Below, one piece after another: positions 24,971 through 33,426 of a DNA stretch of 46,936 nt. How positions within the stretch are numbered: position 1 is the first letter of the stretch; each line of letters opens with the position of its first letter. The stretch is from NCBI GenBank assembly GCA_016794505.1, contig JAEUJZ010000083.1, positions 1 to 46,936 of the forward strand. Reading direction: 5' to 3'. This DNA is from Myxococcales bacterium. GTDB lineage: Bacteria; Myxococcota_A; Polyangia; Palsa-1104; JAEUJZ01. The notes under the pieces are model-generated. The model did no database searches and was not told the origin of the DNA. It saw nothing but the letters and a program-made list of their open reading frames with translations. The position numbers and the translations under genes were made by a program.

Positions 24971-26500
24971 CTCAAGATCCCACATATCTCCCCTCTGAAC
25001 GATGTGTCCGGCCTGGGGGTTGCTGTGGCGCTTGGGAATGCGGAAGAAACGGTTGGGGCCGGTGTATCGATTGGATGCGGAGCGGGTGGGGAAGGAGGCG
25101 GCGTGCGAGCTGGGGGATGTGCGGCTCGAGCGGCGGATGGAGCGGATCGTCGGCGCCATGTGCAAGCGGCCATGGGCGTCGCTGCCGGCGATGTTTCCCG
25201 ACGAGTCGGAGAGCGAAGCGGTCTATCGCTTTTTGCGCAATGAGCGGCTGAGTCTGGGGCGCGTTCTGCGCGGTCATGTGGCGCATACGGTGGCGCGCGC
25301 GCAGAGTCTCAGGACGGTCGTGGTCATTCACGACACGACGGAGTTTTCTTTTGCCACGGGCCGGGAACGACGCCGCGGGCTGCAGCGACATAGCGAAACG
25401 CGGCAGGGGTTCTTCGGTCATGTCTCGCTGTGCGTCTCGGCCGACGGAGCGCGGGCGCCGCTGGGCTGTCTGTGGATGCAGCCGTTCGTGCGAATTGCGC
25501 ACCTTGACCACGAGGCCGAGCGACAGGACTGGCAGCGTCAGATGGGACGCGACTTCAGCGAGTCGGGACGCTGGCTCAAGGGAATCCGTCACAGCGAGCG
25601 ACTCCTTGGGCCCAAGGTCTCGGCGATTCATATTTGTGACCGCGAGGGAGATTCCTATCCGCTTTTGTCCAAGCTGGTGGCCGACGGGAGCCGCTTCGTT
25701 GTCCGGCTGTCCCATAACCGGACGCTCGCCTGTCCGAACTTGGGACACCTGCAGGACTTCGTTGGGAATCAGCCGCTGCTCGGCGAGCCGCGAACCGTCG
25801 ATCTGTCGGAGCGACTGCATGCCGAGAATCGTCCATCGAGCCAGAAGAGCCATCCGAACCGCCCACGCCGCATGGCGACGCTTTCGATTCGCCGCGCGGA
25901 GGTCACGCTCCGACGGCCAGCCTCGCGCAAAGACGAAAAGCGGTGCCCGCAGACCCTCACGCTGAACGTCGTGGACGTCAGCGAAGTCAACCCGCCCGTC
26001 GGACAGGCGCCCGTGCGCTGGACGCTGTGTACCTCCGAGAGCATCGATTCCGCTGAGGACTGCTGGCGCATCGTGGACCGCTATCGCACCCGTTGGCTCA
26101 TCGAGGAATTCTTCAAAGCCCTCAAGACCGGCTGCGCCTTCGAGTCGCGGCAGCTCGACAGCCACCAGACCCTGCTCATCGCCTTGGGACTGTCGATTCC
26201 CGTCGCCTGGACGCTGCTTCTAATGCGCTACCTCGAACGCGAAGCCCCCGATTCCCCCGCCGATTCCGTTTTACCGCGCGACCTTTTGGGATTCCTGCGC
26301 CGAGTCTGGCCACGCGGCCCCGCTCCCGAACATCCCACCGTCCGCCAAGCCCTCCTCGCCATCGCCTCCCTCGGCGGCCACTTCCGCCACAACGGCCCCC
26401 CCGGCTGGCTCGTCCTCCATCGCGGCTACCAAACCCTCCTCACCATGTTCCAAGGCTTCCTCGCCGCCTCTTCAGACGGGGAGATGTGATCAATCTTGAG
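24971..26500 (+). mobile_element. Complete IS4-family (Tn5/IS50-like) insertion sequence, 1530 bp
   Basis: The ends are imperfect terminal inverted repeats. The left end begins CTCAAGAT and continues CACATATCTCCCC. The right end, read inward, begins CTCAAGAT and continues CACATCTCCCCG, with small gaps between the two. A 10-bp direct repeat GCTCTGCTGC flanks the element. It contains one intact transposase gene filling almost its whole length and no passenger gene. It is inserted in the HTH-nuclease gene in the opposite orientation. The intact transposase and exact duplication point to a recent insertion. Confidence 0.9.
25002..26489 (+). CDS. IS4-family transposase, Tn5-like
   Basis: This 495-residue DDE transposase resembles Tn5/IS50 Tnp along its length. 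It has an N-terminal ELGDVRLERR block, then EAVYRFLRNERLS, D111 in VVIHDTTEFS, D213 in HICDREGDSY and the Y-R-E-K signature: Y361, R364, E368 and K375 in YRTRWLIEEFFKALKTG. The expected catalytic triad is thus D111, D213 and E368, all present. It should act by cut-and-paste with hairpin intermediates as Tn5 does. The ATG at 25002 lies just inside the left terminal repeat; ATG 25038 is an alternative start. No frameshift is seen. Confidence 0.92.
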   Translation: MCPAWGLLWRLGMRKKRLGPVYRLDAERVGKEAACELGDVRLERRMERIVGAMCKRPWASLPAMFPDESESEAVYRFLRNERLSLGRVLRGHVAHTVARAQSLRTVVVIHDTTEFSFATGRERRRGLQRHSETRQGFFGHVSLCVSADGARAPLGCLWMQPFVRIAHLDHEAERQDWQRQMGRDFSESGRWLKGIRHSERLLGPKVSAIHICDREGDSYPLLSKLVADGSRFVVRLSHNRTLACPNLGHLQDFVGNQPLLGEPRTVDLSERLHAENRPSSQKSHPNRPRRMATLSIRRAEVTLRRPASRKDEKRCPQTLTLNVVDVSEVNPPVGQAPVRWTLCTSESIDSAEDCWRIVDRYRTRWLIEEFFKALKTGCAFESRQLDSHQTLLIALGLSIPVAWTLLLMRYLEREAPDSPADSVLPRDLLGFLRRVWPRGPAPEHPTVRQALLAIASLGGHFRHNGPPGWLVLHRGYQTLLTMFQGFLAASSDGEM

Positions 26501-26510
26501 GCTCTGCTGC
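26501..26510 (+). repeat. Target-site duplication, right copy
   Basis: GCTCTGCTGC is identical to 24961-24970. It belongs to the interrupted nuclease gene and encodes part of its AAE segment on the minus strand. Confidence 0.85.
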
Positions 26511-26669
26511 CCACTCTTCTACCAAGAATCGGCAATGCCGGCTGACGACGCTGGGTTCCAGAGAGAGCCTGCGAGCAAGCTCGGACTCGGTCAAGGAAGT
26601 CGTTGGACCTGAGAGCCGCGCCTTGTACAGCGCGAACCGAATGTCGTTCTTGATCTGTTCGTTGAGCAT

Positions 26670-27164
26670 CGATCGATGTCTCTGGTGAGTGAGGAGCTAG
26701 CGGATGGCCGTGGATGGGCTGCCTTCGGCAGCAACCGAGAGACCGGCGAGTATCTGAGAAGCAAAGCGGAGGTTGACCATCGGCGCAGCATACCGAAAGG
26801 AAGCGACTGTGAAACGGCCCTGCCCAATCGCGTCTTGGTCCAGGCCGTTCTGTCCTGCCCTGTTACGCACTGCGCGTTCAGGGACTCTGGACGCAAGACC
26901 GAGAGACCGCGCAGAAGTCAGAAGGCAGGGAGCCAGAGGCGGCAGGCAAGACGGCCAACTCGTCCGGATAGTCGCCTCCTGGCTATCCGATCGTATTAAT
27001 GGTTGCTGCGCGAAACACGCTGTTCGATGGGGAGTTGGACATGACCCTTTTTGCCAGTTGACCCTGCGCGGTCTGCAAGCTCGCGGGCACAACGTGACGT
27101 ACTGTGCGACGCCAAGGTGTGCTCCAGCGTTTTTTCGGCAGGAATAGGAACGACCGACGGCATC
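26670..27164. other. Stretch without a supportable gene
   Basis: Reading frames of 100-130 codons exist on both strands, but none has a ribosome-binding site, domain or signal. It lies between the start of the interrupted nuclease gene and the end of the leftward kinase gene. It may hold the original promoter of the nuclease gene, which I cannot recognise. Confidence 0.4.
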
Positions 27165-28109
27165 CTACACGGCAGCGCGGGCACTTCTTCGTGATCGTCG
27201 AGCCACGAACGCGACTGTGCCAATGATCGCGACCAAGAGAACGAGGAAGGCGGGCATCCACCGCAGGAGTTTGCGCAACGGATCGACTACAGCCTTGGCT
27301 CTCTTGATTCTGGATCTTACGGGGCGGACGATTTTGGATTGGACCGGGGCGGCGAATCGTTCTGGAAGTGACCGGACCCAGAGCAGTAGTTCCTTTGCTC
27401 CAGGTCGGCACGTTGGCTCCGGGTTCACCATTTCCAAGATTTTGGAGCGAATCTCATCGGGGAAGTTGGGTGTGAATTTGGCGATGTCCAGCGACTCCGC
27501 ATCGCCTGGATGGACTCCGGTCAGCAGGTGAAACGCGGTGGCGCCTAGCGAGTAGATGTCGCACTTCGGAGTGGCCCCGTTCCGCAGCCGCGTCAACTCC
27601 GGCGCGACGTAGCCGGGGGTGCCCGCACCATGCTGGGTGAAGTTCGACGTAAGTGCCGGATCATTGCCGAGCCCAAAGTCGCAGATGACGGCCTTGCCAT
27701 CGTCGTCGATGAGAATGTTGTCTGGCTTGAGGTCGCGGTGGAACGCACCGCGCTCCTCAAGGAATGCCAGCACGGAGATCAGAGACTCAAGCAGCGTAAT
27801 GAACTCTGCTGGTGAGAGCTGGCCGACGCGCTGTTTCAGAGTCTTGCCGTAGAGCGGCATCACGTAGTACGGCGGCGACGCATCCAGATCGGCATCCAGC
27901 ACCTCGACGATGCCTGGGTGCCGATATTCGCGCAGCAGTGTCACCTCTCGTTTGAATCGCTGGAGGCAATCGGGCTGCTTGTAGTCGCGCAGCCGCTTGA
28001 TCGCGACCCGTTGACCATCGGACAGCCGCTTGGCGCGGTGGACATCGCCGAAGCCGCCGCCCCCGACCTTGGACTTCATCAGTTTGTAGCGGCCCTTAGC
28101 CCCCGGCAT
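27165..28109 (-). CDS. Membrane-anchored eukaryote-like Ser/Thr protein kinase
   Basis: This 314-residue kinase has a Gly-rich loop GGGGFGDV (16-23), K38 in VAIKRL, catalytic loop HRDLKPDN (124-131), DFG at 144-146 and APE-like VAPELT near 168. A transmembrane helix at about 285-303 and a basic tail follow, so the kinase faces the cytoplasm with almost nothing outside. I chose the ATG at 28107-28109 because GGAGGAG lies just upstream; the longer frame to 28181 lacks such a site and overlaps the preceding gene. It overlaps the small XRE regulator by 14 bp and is probably translated with it. Kinase activity looks intact; its targets, perhaps the regulator, are unknown. Confidence 0.9.
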   Translation of the reverse strand: MPGAKGRYKLMKSKVGGGGFGDVHRAKRLSDGQRVAIKRLRDYKQPDCLQRFKREVTLLREYRHPGIVEVLDADLDASPPYYVMPLYGKTLKQRVGQLSPAEFITLLESLISVLAFLEERGAFHRDLKPDNILIDDDGKAVICDFGLGNDPALTSNFTQHGAGTPGYVAPELTRLRNGATPKCDIYSLGATAFHLLTGVHPGDAESLDIAKFTPNFPDEIRSKILEMVNPEPTCRPGAKELLLWVRSLPERFAAPVQSKIVRPVRSRIKRAKAVVDPLRKLLRWMPAFLVLLVAIIGTVAFVARRSRRSARAAV

Positions 28110-28377
28110 CGTCTCCTCCATATGCAAGCTGAAAGATCCGGTGAAGCTGACGGCCCGGATCGCGAGGCGTGTTTCCAACAATGTCCTTGGCCGAGCGACC
28201 CGCTCTCAATGCGGTGTCGAGCGCCCGGTAGACTTCCAGCACCGCTCCTGTGGGTGAACTGTGGCGGTTTTCCCAGCGATTCACCGTCGCAAACGAGACC
28301 CCAAGTAGGTGCGCCATGGCCTCCTGGGAGAAGCCCAGTGCCGTGCGAATTTCTACAAGGCGGCTTGGTGCGAACAT
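28096..28377 (-). CDS. Small XRE-family helix-turn-helix regulator
   Basis: The protein is 93 residues from the ATG at 28375-28377; a GTG at 28393-28395 would add six. The N-terminal half is an HTH: LVEIRTALGFSQEAMAHLLG followed by the recognition helix VSFATVNRWENRHSSP, with the typical W-E-N-R pattern. The C-terminal 40 residues are unassigned. It is the first gene of a two-gene unit with a Ser/Thr kinase, and a dyad overlapping a perfect -10 box lies directly upstream. Autoregulation is therefore likely, and phosphorylation by the partner kinase is possible (inference). Confidence 0.8.
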   Translation of the reverse strand: MFAPSRLVEIRTALGFSQEAMAHLLGVSFATVNRWENRHSSPTGAVLEVYRALDTALRAGRSAKDIVGNTPRDPGRQLHRIFQLAYGGDDAGG

Positions 28378-28418
28378 GAGCCCATGCTGATGCACATGAG
28401 CCTGCCTGTAAAGCGATT

Positions 28419-28436
28419 ATTATAACAAATGCTATA
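28419..28436 (-). promoter_or_regulatory. Minus-strand TATAAT with overlapping operator-like dyad
   Basis: On the minus strand a perfect TATAAT (28424-28419) lies 42 bp before the XRE start. The dyad TATAACA-AA-TGCTATA (28421-28436, 6 of 7 positions paired) overlaps it. The block is strikingly AT-rich against its surroundings. No good -35 is visible, which would suit a regulated promoter. Confidence 0.5.
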
Positions 28437-28668
28437 CACAAAGAATTTTCACATCCTGGGCGCAGACAGCACAGTCGCCGCGCCGGCCGGCACGAGCCTG
28501 GGCTGGCTGCGGCGTTAAGATCAACCGTGGTGGTGCGGCGGAGTGGGGCACCGTCCCGCTTTTCGACACCCCGCTGCGCATTTGGGCCAGCAGTGACGCG
28601 CAGCCCGCACCGCACAACGTACAAGAGCGTCGATTAGACCACGGGGTCGGACCTGGCTGCGTCGCGGC

Positions 28669-30240
28669 TCAGTTGCGCCGAGCCCAGGCTACCAGCGCCT
28701 GAGTGTACAAGTACGGCCCGCAGACGAGGACTGCCAGGCCGCACGCTATCGCGCTGACTCCGCGCACCGGTAGCGATAGAGCCATGTTCGCCATCAGCGA
28801 GCCTGGGAGCAGGATCAGCACAGCCACCAGCAACATGCGGGACCAGCTTGCAGGCTCCACGGTGTCAGGGGTAGCGAGCGGCGCGGTGATGGGTTCCAGG
28901 TTCGGGGTTGGGTTCATGGTCTGCGTCTCTTTCTCGACTACGGGTTGTGAAGCTGCGCTCACCGTGAGCGCGGTGAGCCAGTCCAGATGTCGGCGGCGCG
29001 ATAGCAGCGGGACCGCAGCAGCAAGCGACGCCGCCGCCAGCGCCGCGAAGTAGCGGTGATGTGGCCAGCGGTCCCAGCACAGGCCAAGCACGGCCGCGAG
29101 TCCGTTCCCGATGGCGCTGCCCGCAAACCACAGTCCCACCGCTTGCGCAGCATTGTGTCGTGGAGCCAACCGCGTGACGAGCGACACGCCGAGCGGAGCC
29201 AGAAGAACTTCGGAGAGCGACAGCAGCACGTAACAGCCGAGTAGCCACGCGCCGCTGACCCTGCCTGCATCCCCACCGCGCAAACTCGCGGCAGCCATGA
29301 GAGCAAAGGCAGATGCAGTGGCGACGTAGCCCCAAATCAGGATGTTTGTCATCGAGCCAGTGCGCGTGGGCTGTCGCCCATGCATGTACAGAAGTACGGG
29401 CAGCATGGCGATCACTATCAGGCCGTGTAGGGAAGCGAAGACGCCAGGGCCAAGCGGCAGTGCGTGTGACAGCAGGGCGATCCGCTGCTCCGTGTTCACC
29501 GCTGCGAACACAGCGAGCGAGCTGCCGGCCTGCTGCGCCGCCAGCCAAAAGACGACAGCGACCGAGCACAGCAACCACACCGCGGCCATGTTGCCGTGCC
29601 GCGATGCGGCTGTCCGCCTCTCGGCTGGGGTGTCGGCATCGGCGCCATCGCTGTCCAGCCGCGACAGGCTGACCCAAAGCAGGCCAGCACTCAGCAGCGA
29701 TACCCCGGCTGCACCAGCGAACAAGGTCACCCAGCCGCGCGTTGCGTGCGCCCACTCTCCGAACAGCGCACCTGCCGCATAGCCCACGTTAGCGGCGAGG
29801 TAGTGCCAGAGAAAACCTCGCTCTCGCGCTTGCTCATCGTGGCCGGTGGCGCGAGCGATCAGCACATGCAGCCCGGGGCGAAATAGGCCGTGGCCCAGGA
29901 CCATGAGCCCCATCGCAGGCCAGAACAAAGCTGCGCGATCGAGGCCAAGCGAACCATAGCCCAGCGTCAGGAGCAGAGCGCCCAGCAGCGTCGATTCCCT
30001 GACGCCGAGCTTACGATCTGCCAGCCAGCCACCTGGCAGTCCGCCCAGATACGACAACGCCTGGAAGATGGCCAGCACCATGAGCGCCGTTGGTGCGGAT
30101 AGCGAGTGCCGATCCTGCACATACAGCACGAACAGCGGCAGTATGGTGAGGAAGGCAAACCGCTCGCAGCTCTGTACCGCGCAGAGCAAGGCCAGAGGCC
30201 AACGACGAGAAATAGGACGAAGGACAGGACTCGATTTCAT
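28669..30240 (-). CDS. POT/PTR-family (MFS) transporter
   Basis: This is a 523-residue polytopic membrane protein. ERFAFLTILPLFVLY in the first helix and GGWLADRKLGVRESTLLGA after the third match the proton-dependent oligopeptide transporter pattern. The likely role is proton-coupled uptake of di- or tripeptides or related solutes across the inner membrane. About twelve to fourteen hydrophobic helices can be counted. Two regions are charged loops: near residues 205-225 and near 430-465, the latter ahead of two final helices. I used the ATG at 30238-30240, which has GGAG upstream. It is a single-gene unit; the next gene in the same direction starts 150 bp upstream of it. Substrate is uncertain because POT-like proteins vary. 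Confidence 0.75.
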   Translation of the reverse strand: MKSSPVLRPISRRWPLALLCAVQSCERFAFLTILPLFVLYVQDRHSLSAPTALMVLAIFQALSYLGGLPGGWLADRKLGVRESTLLGALLLTLGYGSLGLDRAALFWPAMGLMVLGHGLFRPGLHVLIARATGHDEQARERGFLWHYLAANVGYAAGALFGEWAHATRGWVTLFAGAAGVSLLSAGLLWVSLSRLDSDGADADTPAERRTAASRHGNMAAVWLLCSVAVVFWLAAQQAGSSLAVFAAVNTEQRIALLSHALPLGPGVFASLHGLIVIAMLPVLLYMHGRQPTRTGSMTNILIWGYVATASAFALMAAASLRGGDAGRVSGAWLLGCYVLLSLSEVLLAPLGVSLVTRLAPRHNAAQAVGLWFAGSAIGNGLAAVLGLCWDRWPHHRYFAALAAASLAAAVPLLSRRRHLDWLTALTVSAASQPVVEKETQTMNPTPNLEPITAPLATPDTVEPASWSRMLLVAVLILLPGSLMANMALSLPVRGVSAIACGLAVLVCGPYLYTQALVAWARRN

Positions 30241-30390
30241 GGCAGGCTCCAAGCGCAGTTGCGTTTATGAAGCCCCGCGAATACTGTGCGCCGCAGTTCC
30301 ACGGGGTGCTCAACTCACTACGGGGAACTTGGCCTCCGGCGTCTGAACCACGACGGGGGCCGCTTCATTTTCGGGTATGTGCGGCGACCG

Positions 30391-31581
30391 CTACGCCGAC
30401 GGTGAGGAACCCGCTCGGTAGTAGTGGTCGAATCGACCTTCCAGAAGCTGTTGCACTTGCCCCGGCCACCAGTGCCCACGCCCACGCGGCGTTGCGTAGC
30501 CCGCTTCGGTCAGCACCTTCGCCAGCCGCGGATAGCCGGGTCGCATGAAAGGCTCATCGTGCCCCTCGGCTTCGTGCTCCTGTCGCATGCGTTCCAGCAT
30601 CGCTTCTAAGAAGCGGCGCGGCGTCAGCAGCTTTGTTTCGGTGCAGCGCACCAAGAGCTTGCGCACGCTGCTCTCCGTGAAACGACGCCCCTTCAGCGGC
30701 AGGAAGCCTAGCTCGTTGAGGATCGCGGCGATCTGCGCTTGGGTGTGGCCGCGCTTGCGCAGATCGACCATGCGCTCCTTCAGTTCTTCGTCGGTGTGGT
30801 GGCGTTCGTTGACCAGCCGCGGTTGGATGTGGCTGAGCCGCAGGCGCAGGTTGTAGATCAGGCTCTTGGTCCAGCGCTTGCCCTGCGGTGGCGGTGTGCC
30901 CGCAGCGTTCAGACGATGCGACATCTCTGTGATGCCGACATCCTGAGCGGCCCACGCCTTGAGCTGTGCGATGACGGCCAGCTCGGCTTCGTCATCGACC
31001 AGCACCTTCATTCGTGGGTTGTCGGGAGCAGCGATCGTTTTCTTGCCATAGGGCACCTTTCCGAAGTGATAGCCGCTCTGCCGAATGTGGTGGATCGCTT
31101 CGCGAGTGCGTTCGCCCGTCGCCTCCCTCTCCATTTGCGCGAAGACGAGCAGGATGTTGATCAGCGCGCGGCCCAGCGCAGAGTCGAGACGAATGGACTC
31201 GCGGATCGCGACCAGTTCTTTCTCGCCATTCTTGAAGTAGGTCTCGTACAGCTCGCAGAAGTGGCGAATCGACCTGCTTAACCGATCGAATTTGAGCACA
31301 ACGAGCACATCCCCAGATCGCTCCAGCGTCCGCAGCGCATCCTGAAGTCCCGGACGCTGATCCTTGCCGCCCGAGAGCACATCCTTGCAGACCGCGACTA
31401 GCTTCAGCCCATGCAGCGAACAGTACTGCTGAATCGCCGCTTGCTGCGCCTCCAGCGAAATGCCCTCATTCGCCTGCATGTCCGTCGAGACTCGGACATA
31501 ACCAATCGCCCTGCGAATCGCGACATTACCATTGATGGGAGGTGAACCTGTCCGCGCGGAATGCCTGCTCAATGCCGTCAT
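30391..31581 (-). CDS. Serine recombinase (resolvase/invertase superfamily)
   Basis: This 396-residue protein has an N-terminal catalytic domain with nucleophile S32 in AIGYVRVSTDMQ, then KFDRLSRSI and a further conserved block INILLVFAQMEREATGERTREAI. The middle resembles the 'recombinase' domain (GITEMSHRLNAAG). The C-terminus has a second HTH-like repeat (GHTQAQIAAILNELGFLPLKG) and no zinc ribbon. It is longer than classical resolvases and shorter than large phage integrases. The likely role is site-specific recombination of an integrated element; I could not identify att sites. The ATG at 31579-31581 has GGAGAG upstream, within a predicted hairpin. Confidence 0.88.
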   Translation of the reverse strand: MTALSRHSARTGSPPINGNVAIRRAIGYVRVSTDMQANEGISLEAQQAAIQQYCSLHGLKLVAVCKDVLSGGKDQRPGLQDALRTLERSGDVLVVLKFDRLSRSIRHFCELYETYFKNGEKELVAIRESIRLDSALGRALINILLVFAQMEREATGERTREAIHHIRQSGYHFGKVPYGKKTIAAPDNPRMKVLVDDEAELAVIAQLKAWAAQDVGITEMSHRLNAAGTPPPQGKRWTKSLIYNLRLRLSHIQPRLVNERHHTDEELKERMVDLRKRGHTQAQIAAILNELGFLPLKGRRFTESSVRKLLVRCTETKLLTPRRFLEAMLERMRQEHEAEGHDEPFMRPGYPRLAKVLTEAGYATPRGRGHWWPGQVQQLLEGRFDHYYRAGSSPSA

Positions 31582-31588
31582 GAAATCT

Positions 31589-31619
31589 CTCCGTGGGTTT
31601 ATGTGGGTACTTCACGGAG
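31589..31619 (-). promoter_or_regulatory. Hairpin covering the recombinase ribosome-binding site
   Basis: CTCCGTG (31589-31595) and CACGGAG (31613-31619) are perfect 7-bp inverted repeats separated by 17 bp. On the minus-strand transcript the 3' arm contains the GGAG Shine-Dalgarno six bases before the recombinase ATG. Folding would hide the ribosome-binding site. It could instead be an operator or a recombination half-site pair. Confidence 0.4.
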
Positions 31620-31877
31620 GGGTTTAATTGGGTCAGGCGTCCGTGTCCAGATTTTTTTTCGCTCTGACGAAAGAATCTTAATTCACCGTCGAGGAAATTT
31701 GGACCTGGCGGATCAATTTGCGTGGTGGGATGTACAGATCTGCGGTGCGGTGTAGGACGGAGCTTGCTCGCGACATTACGCCGTGTAAGGGGTATGCGTG
31801 GTGAGGAACGATTGCTGTGCGCTGGAGTGGATATGCGCTTAGCGGCTATGCCGATAGCGGAGCGTGTGGCGGTGCGA
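31620..31877. other. AT-richer gap upstream of the recombinase
   Basis: No gene is supported. It holds a run of eight T at about 31652-31659 and an AT-rich segment to about 31720, unlike the rest of the window. It may contain the recombinase promoter or an attachment site. Confidence 0.4.
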
Positions 31878-33320
31878 TTAGCGTTTCCGAAAGAGCATCA
31901 GGGCCATCGTTGGATGGCCGTCGCTGGATTGGCCATAGGGGATGGTCACCTCGGGATGCCAGCCGACCGAGGCTAGGCTGTCGGCGAGCTTTTTCGGGTC
32001 GTAGCGGCGCGAGCGCAAGATGCTGAAGCGGCGGGAGGGCAGTCCGTTGTGCATCTTGGTGGTAGCGATGAAGTCGAGGCCGTAGCTGCCGGGGACGGGG
32101 CAGTTGGTGTCGAGTGCGATCGAGAACTCGATATCGGCTAAGTCGCGGCAGTAGCGGCGAAGTGGCCCGCCGAGCCAGGCCGCGTGGGACTCGCGCACGG
32201 GGCTCTGAAGAGCGGGATCTTTGCGGCAAATGTCGTCGGGTCGTTCGGGTGGAGCGTAGGCGAACAAGACATCACACAGGAACAGATCGCCGGGGGCACA
32301 GCAGCTCAGCGTGTCGCGGAAGAAGCGGACCTCTTCCTTGAGGTTGACGAGGGTAAAGCCGAGGAGGGTATAGAGTCGCCGGCAGCGTTCACGAGGCTGC
32401 GTCAGCATGGCGTAGCGCGGCAGCTCGTGGAAGTTTCCATGGACGGTCAGGACTGGAATGGTCGGCAGTGTTTCGACGGCGTGCTTGTGCGCGGCGTTGA
32501 GCAGCACATGGCTGATGTCGAGGAGAAACAGCTCCAGCTTGTTCGTGCGCGGCAGGGCTCGCTGTAGGTGGTCGACGAGCATGACTTCGGCTTTGCCGTC
32601 GCCGCAGCCCAGGGCATTCACGCGCAGCATGTGACCGCCGACGTGCGCTGCGACGTGCTTGGCAATCGGTGCGAATGGAAGATTGGTGCGGTAGCTCGCA
32701 GCGTAGGTGGCCGAGTTGCAGGTTGCCATCCAGTCGGCGGCGCTGCGCGGATCGAAGTAAAGCAGCGTCTGCTCCACCTGACCGCCCTCGCCATTGAGGA
32801 CTTCGACCATATCGGACACCATGGCGACGGGATCGTATTTGGGCGCAAACCACGAGGTCGGCGTCCAGGCCGCACCGTGGCTCTGTTCGGCGTCGAGTTC
32901 GATATCGCTGACGCGCAGATCGAGTTCGGGCACCGCGAGCAGCTTGAGCATCAGGCCGCGCCCCGGTCGTCGCCGCTGCGACTCGATATTTCGGATCGTC
33001 GTCGCGGTCACATCGACTTTTTCGGCCAGCACTTCCTGCGACATCTTCGCGGCGAGCCGACGGTCATGCAGCAGCACCGCGAATGCCGCCCAATCGACCG
33101 GGCCGACCTCCGTGCTGTCGTCGGCGTCGCCCACGAGCGTTAGCGCCTTCTGCACAAAGCGGATCGAGTCACGCAGGTTCGGCACAGGCGCTTCCGTCGC
33201 TTTCTGCATCTCGTGTAGTGCTTCGACGAGCTTGACCTGAATCTGCTCCAGACTGGTGTGCTCACGAGGGATTGCCGGACTGGATGAATGACGAGGGCTC
33301 TGCCCAGACTGAGTGCTCAT
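31878..33320 (-). CDS. XRE HTH fused to EgtD-like SAM-dependent methyltransferase
   Basis: The protein is 480 residues from the ATG at 33318-33320, which has GGAG eight bases upstream. The frame runs open to 33479 but the extra part is repeat sequence. Residues 77-118 form an XRE HTH (MSQEVLAEKVDVTATTIRNIE). From about 160 the sequence resembles the histidine-specific methyltransferase family (EgtD-like): SAM motif ALGCGDGK at 236-243, DIS at 268-270, a VHGNFHEL strand, and LLGFTLVNL at 319-327 where EgtD has its FLGSTIGN motif. It may be a regulator controlled by a small molecule, or a methyltransferase that represses its own gene. EgtD substrate residues could not be checked. A paralogous HTH gene is divergent to it. 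Confidence 0.75.
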   Translation of the reverse strand: MSTQSGQSPRHSSSPAIPREHTSLEQIQVKLVEALHEMQKATEAPVPNLRDSIRFVQKALTLVGDADDSTEVGPVDWAAFAVLLHDRRLAAKMSQEVLAEKVDVTATTIRNIESQRRRPGRGLMLKLLAVPELDLRVSDIELDAEQSHGAAWTPTSWFAPKYDPVAMVSDMVEVLNGEGGQVEQTLLYFDPRSAADWMATCNSATYAASYRTNLPFAPIAKHVAAHVGGHMLRVNALGCGDGKAEVMLVDHLQRALPRTNKLELFLLDISHVLLNAAHKHAVETLPTIPVLTVHGNFHELPRYAMLTQPRERCRRLYTLLGFTLVNLKEEVRFFRDTLSCCAPGDLFLCDVLFAYAPPERPDDICRKDPALQSPVRESHAAWLGGPLRRYCRDLADIEFSIALDTNCPVPGSYGLDFIATTKMHNGLPSRRFSILRSRRYDPKKLADSLASVGWHPEVTIPYGQSSDGHPTMALMLFRKR

Positions 33321-33426
33321 GATGGACTCCACAGACGGATAGCCGCAGTTCTTAACACGGCCCTCCCGTCTGCGCCGCACGATCGCAGCGCATGCGCTGC
33401 GGCAGCCCCACAGCCTTCCAAAAGTC

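Larger units (their letters stand above)
23992..26669 (-). pseudogene. HTH plus PD-(D/E)XK (Mrr-like) endonuclease gene, interrupted by an IS4 element and a frameshift
   Basis: The gene starts at ATG 26667-26669 and reads MLNEQIKNDIRFALYKARLS, then a helix-turn-helix (TESELARRLSLEPSVVSRHC). It is split at 26501 by the IS at 24971-26500 and resumes at 24960. Deleting the IS and one copy of its 10-bp duplication joins ...VEEWAAE to RGVRGREEAEQ in frame. A second lesion is one extra G in the GGG at 24742-24744; removing it joins HGTGWKMT to KFRAAYEQR. The repaired gene has 378 codons plus stop. The C-terminus has a nuclease core: a helix with ERLL, D in ENDLII and E-A-K in FLVEAKW. The surviving downstream frame (24699 to 23992, 235 codons) keeps the nuclease domain. 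Confidence 0.85.

Noticed and set aside
24617..25165. Leftward 182-codon frame across the IS left end
   Set aside because: It is a fusion of IS antisense sequence with the 5' part of the interrupted nuclease gene. The real exon-like piece begins at 24960.
24972..26165. 397-codon frame antisense to the transposase
   Set aside because: It is a shadow of the Tn5-like transposase, which has all family motifs on the plus strand.
26676..27147. Overlapping frames on both strands
   Set aside because: No start signals, domains or consistent codon use.
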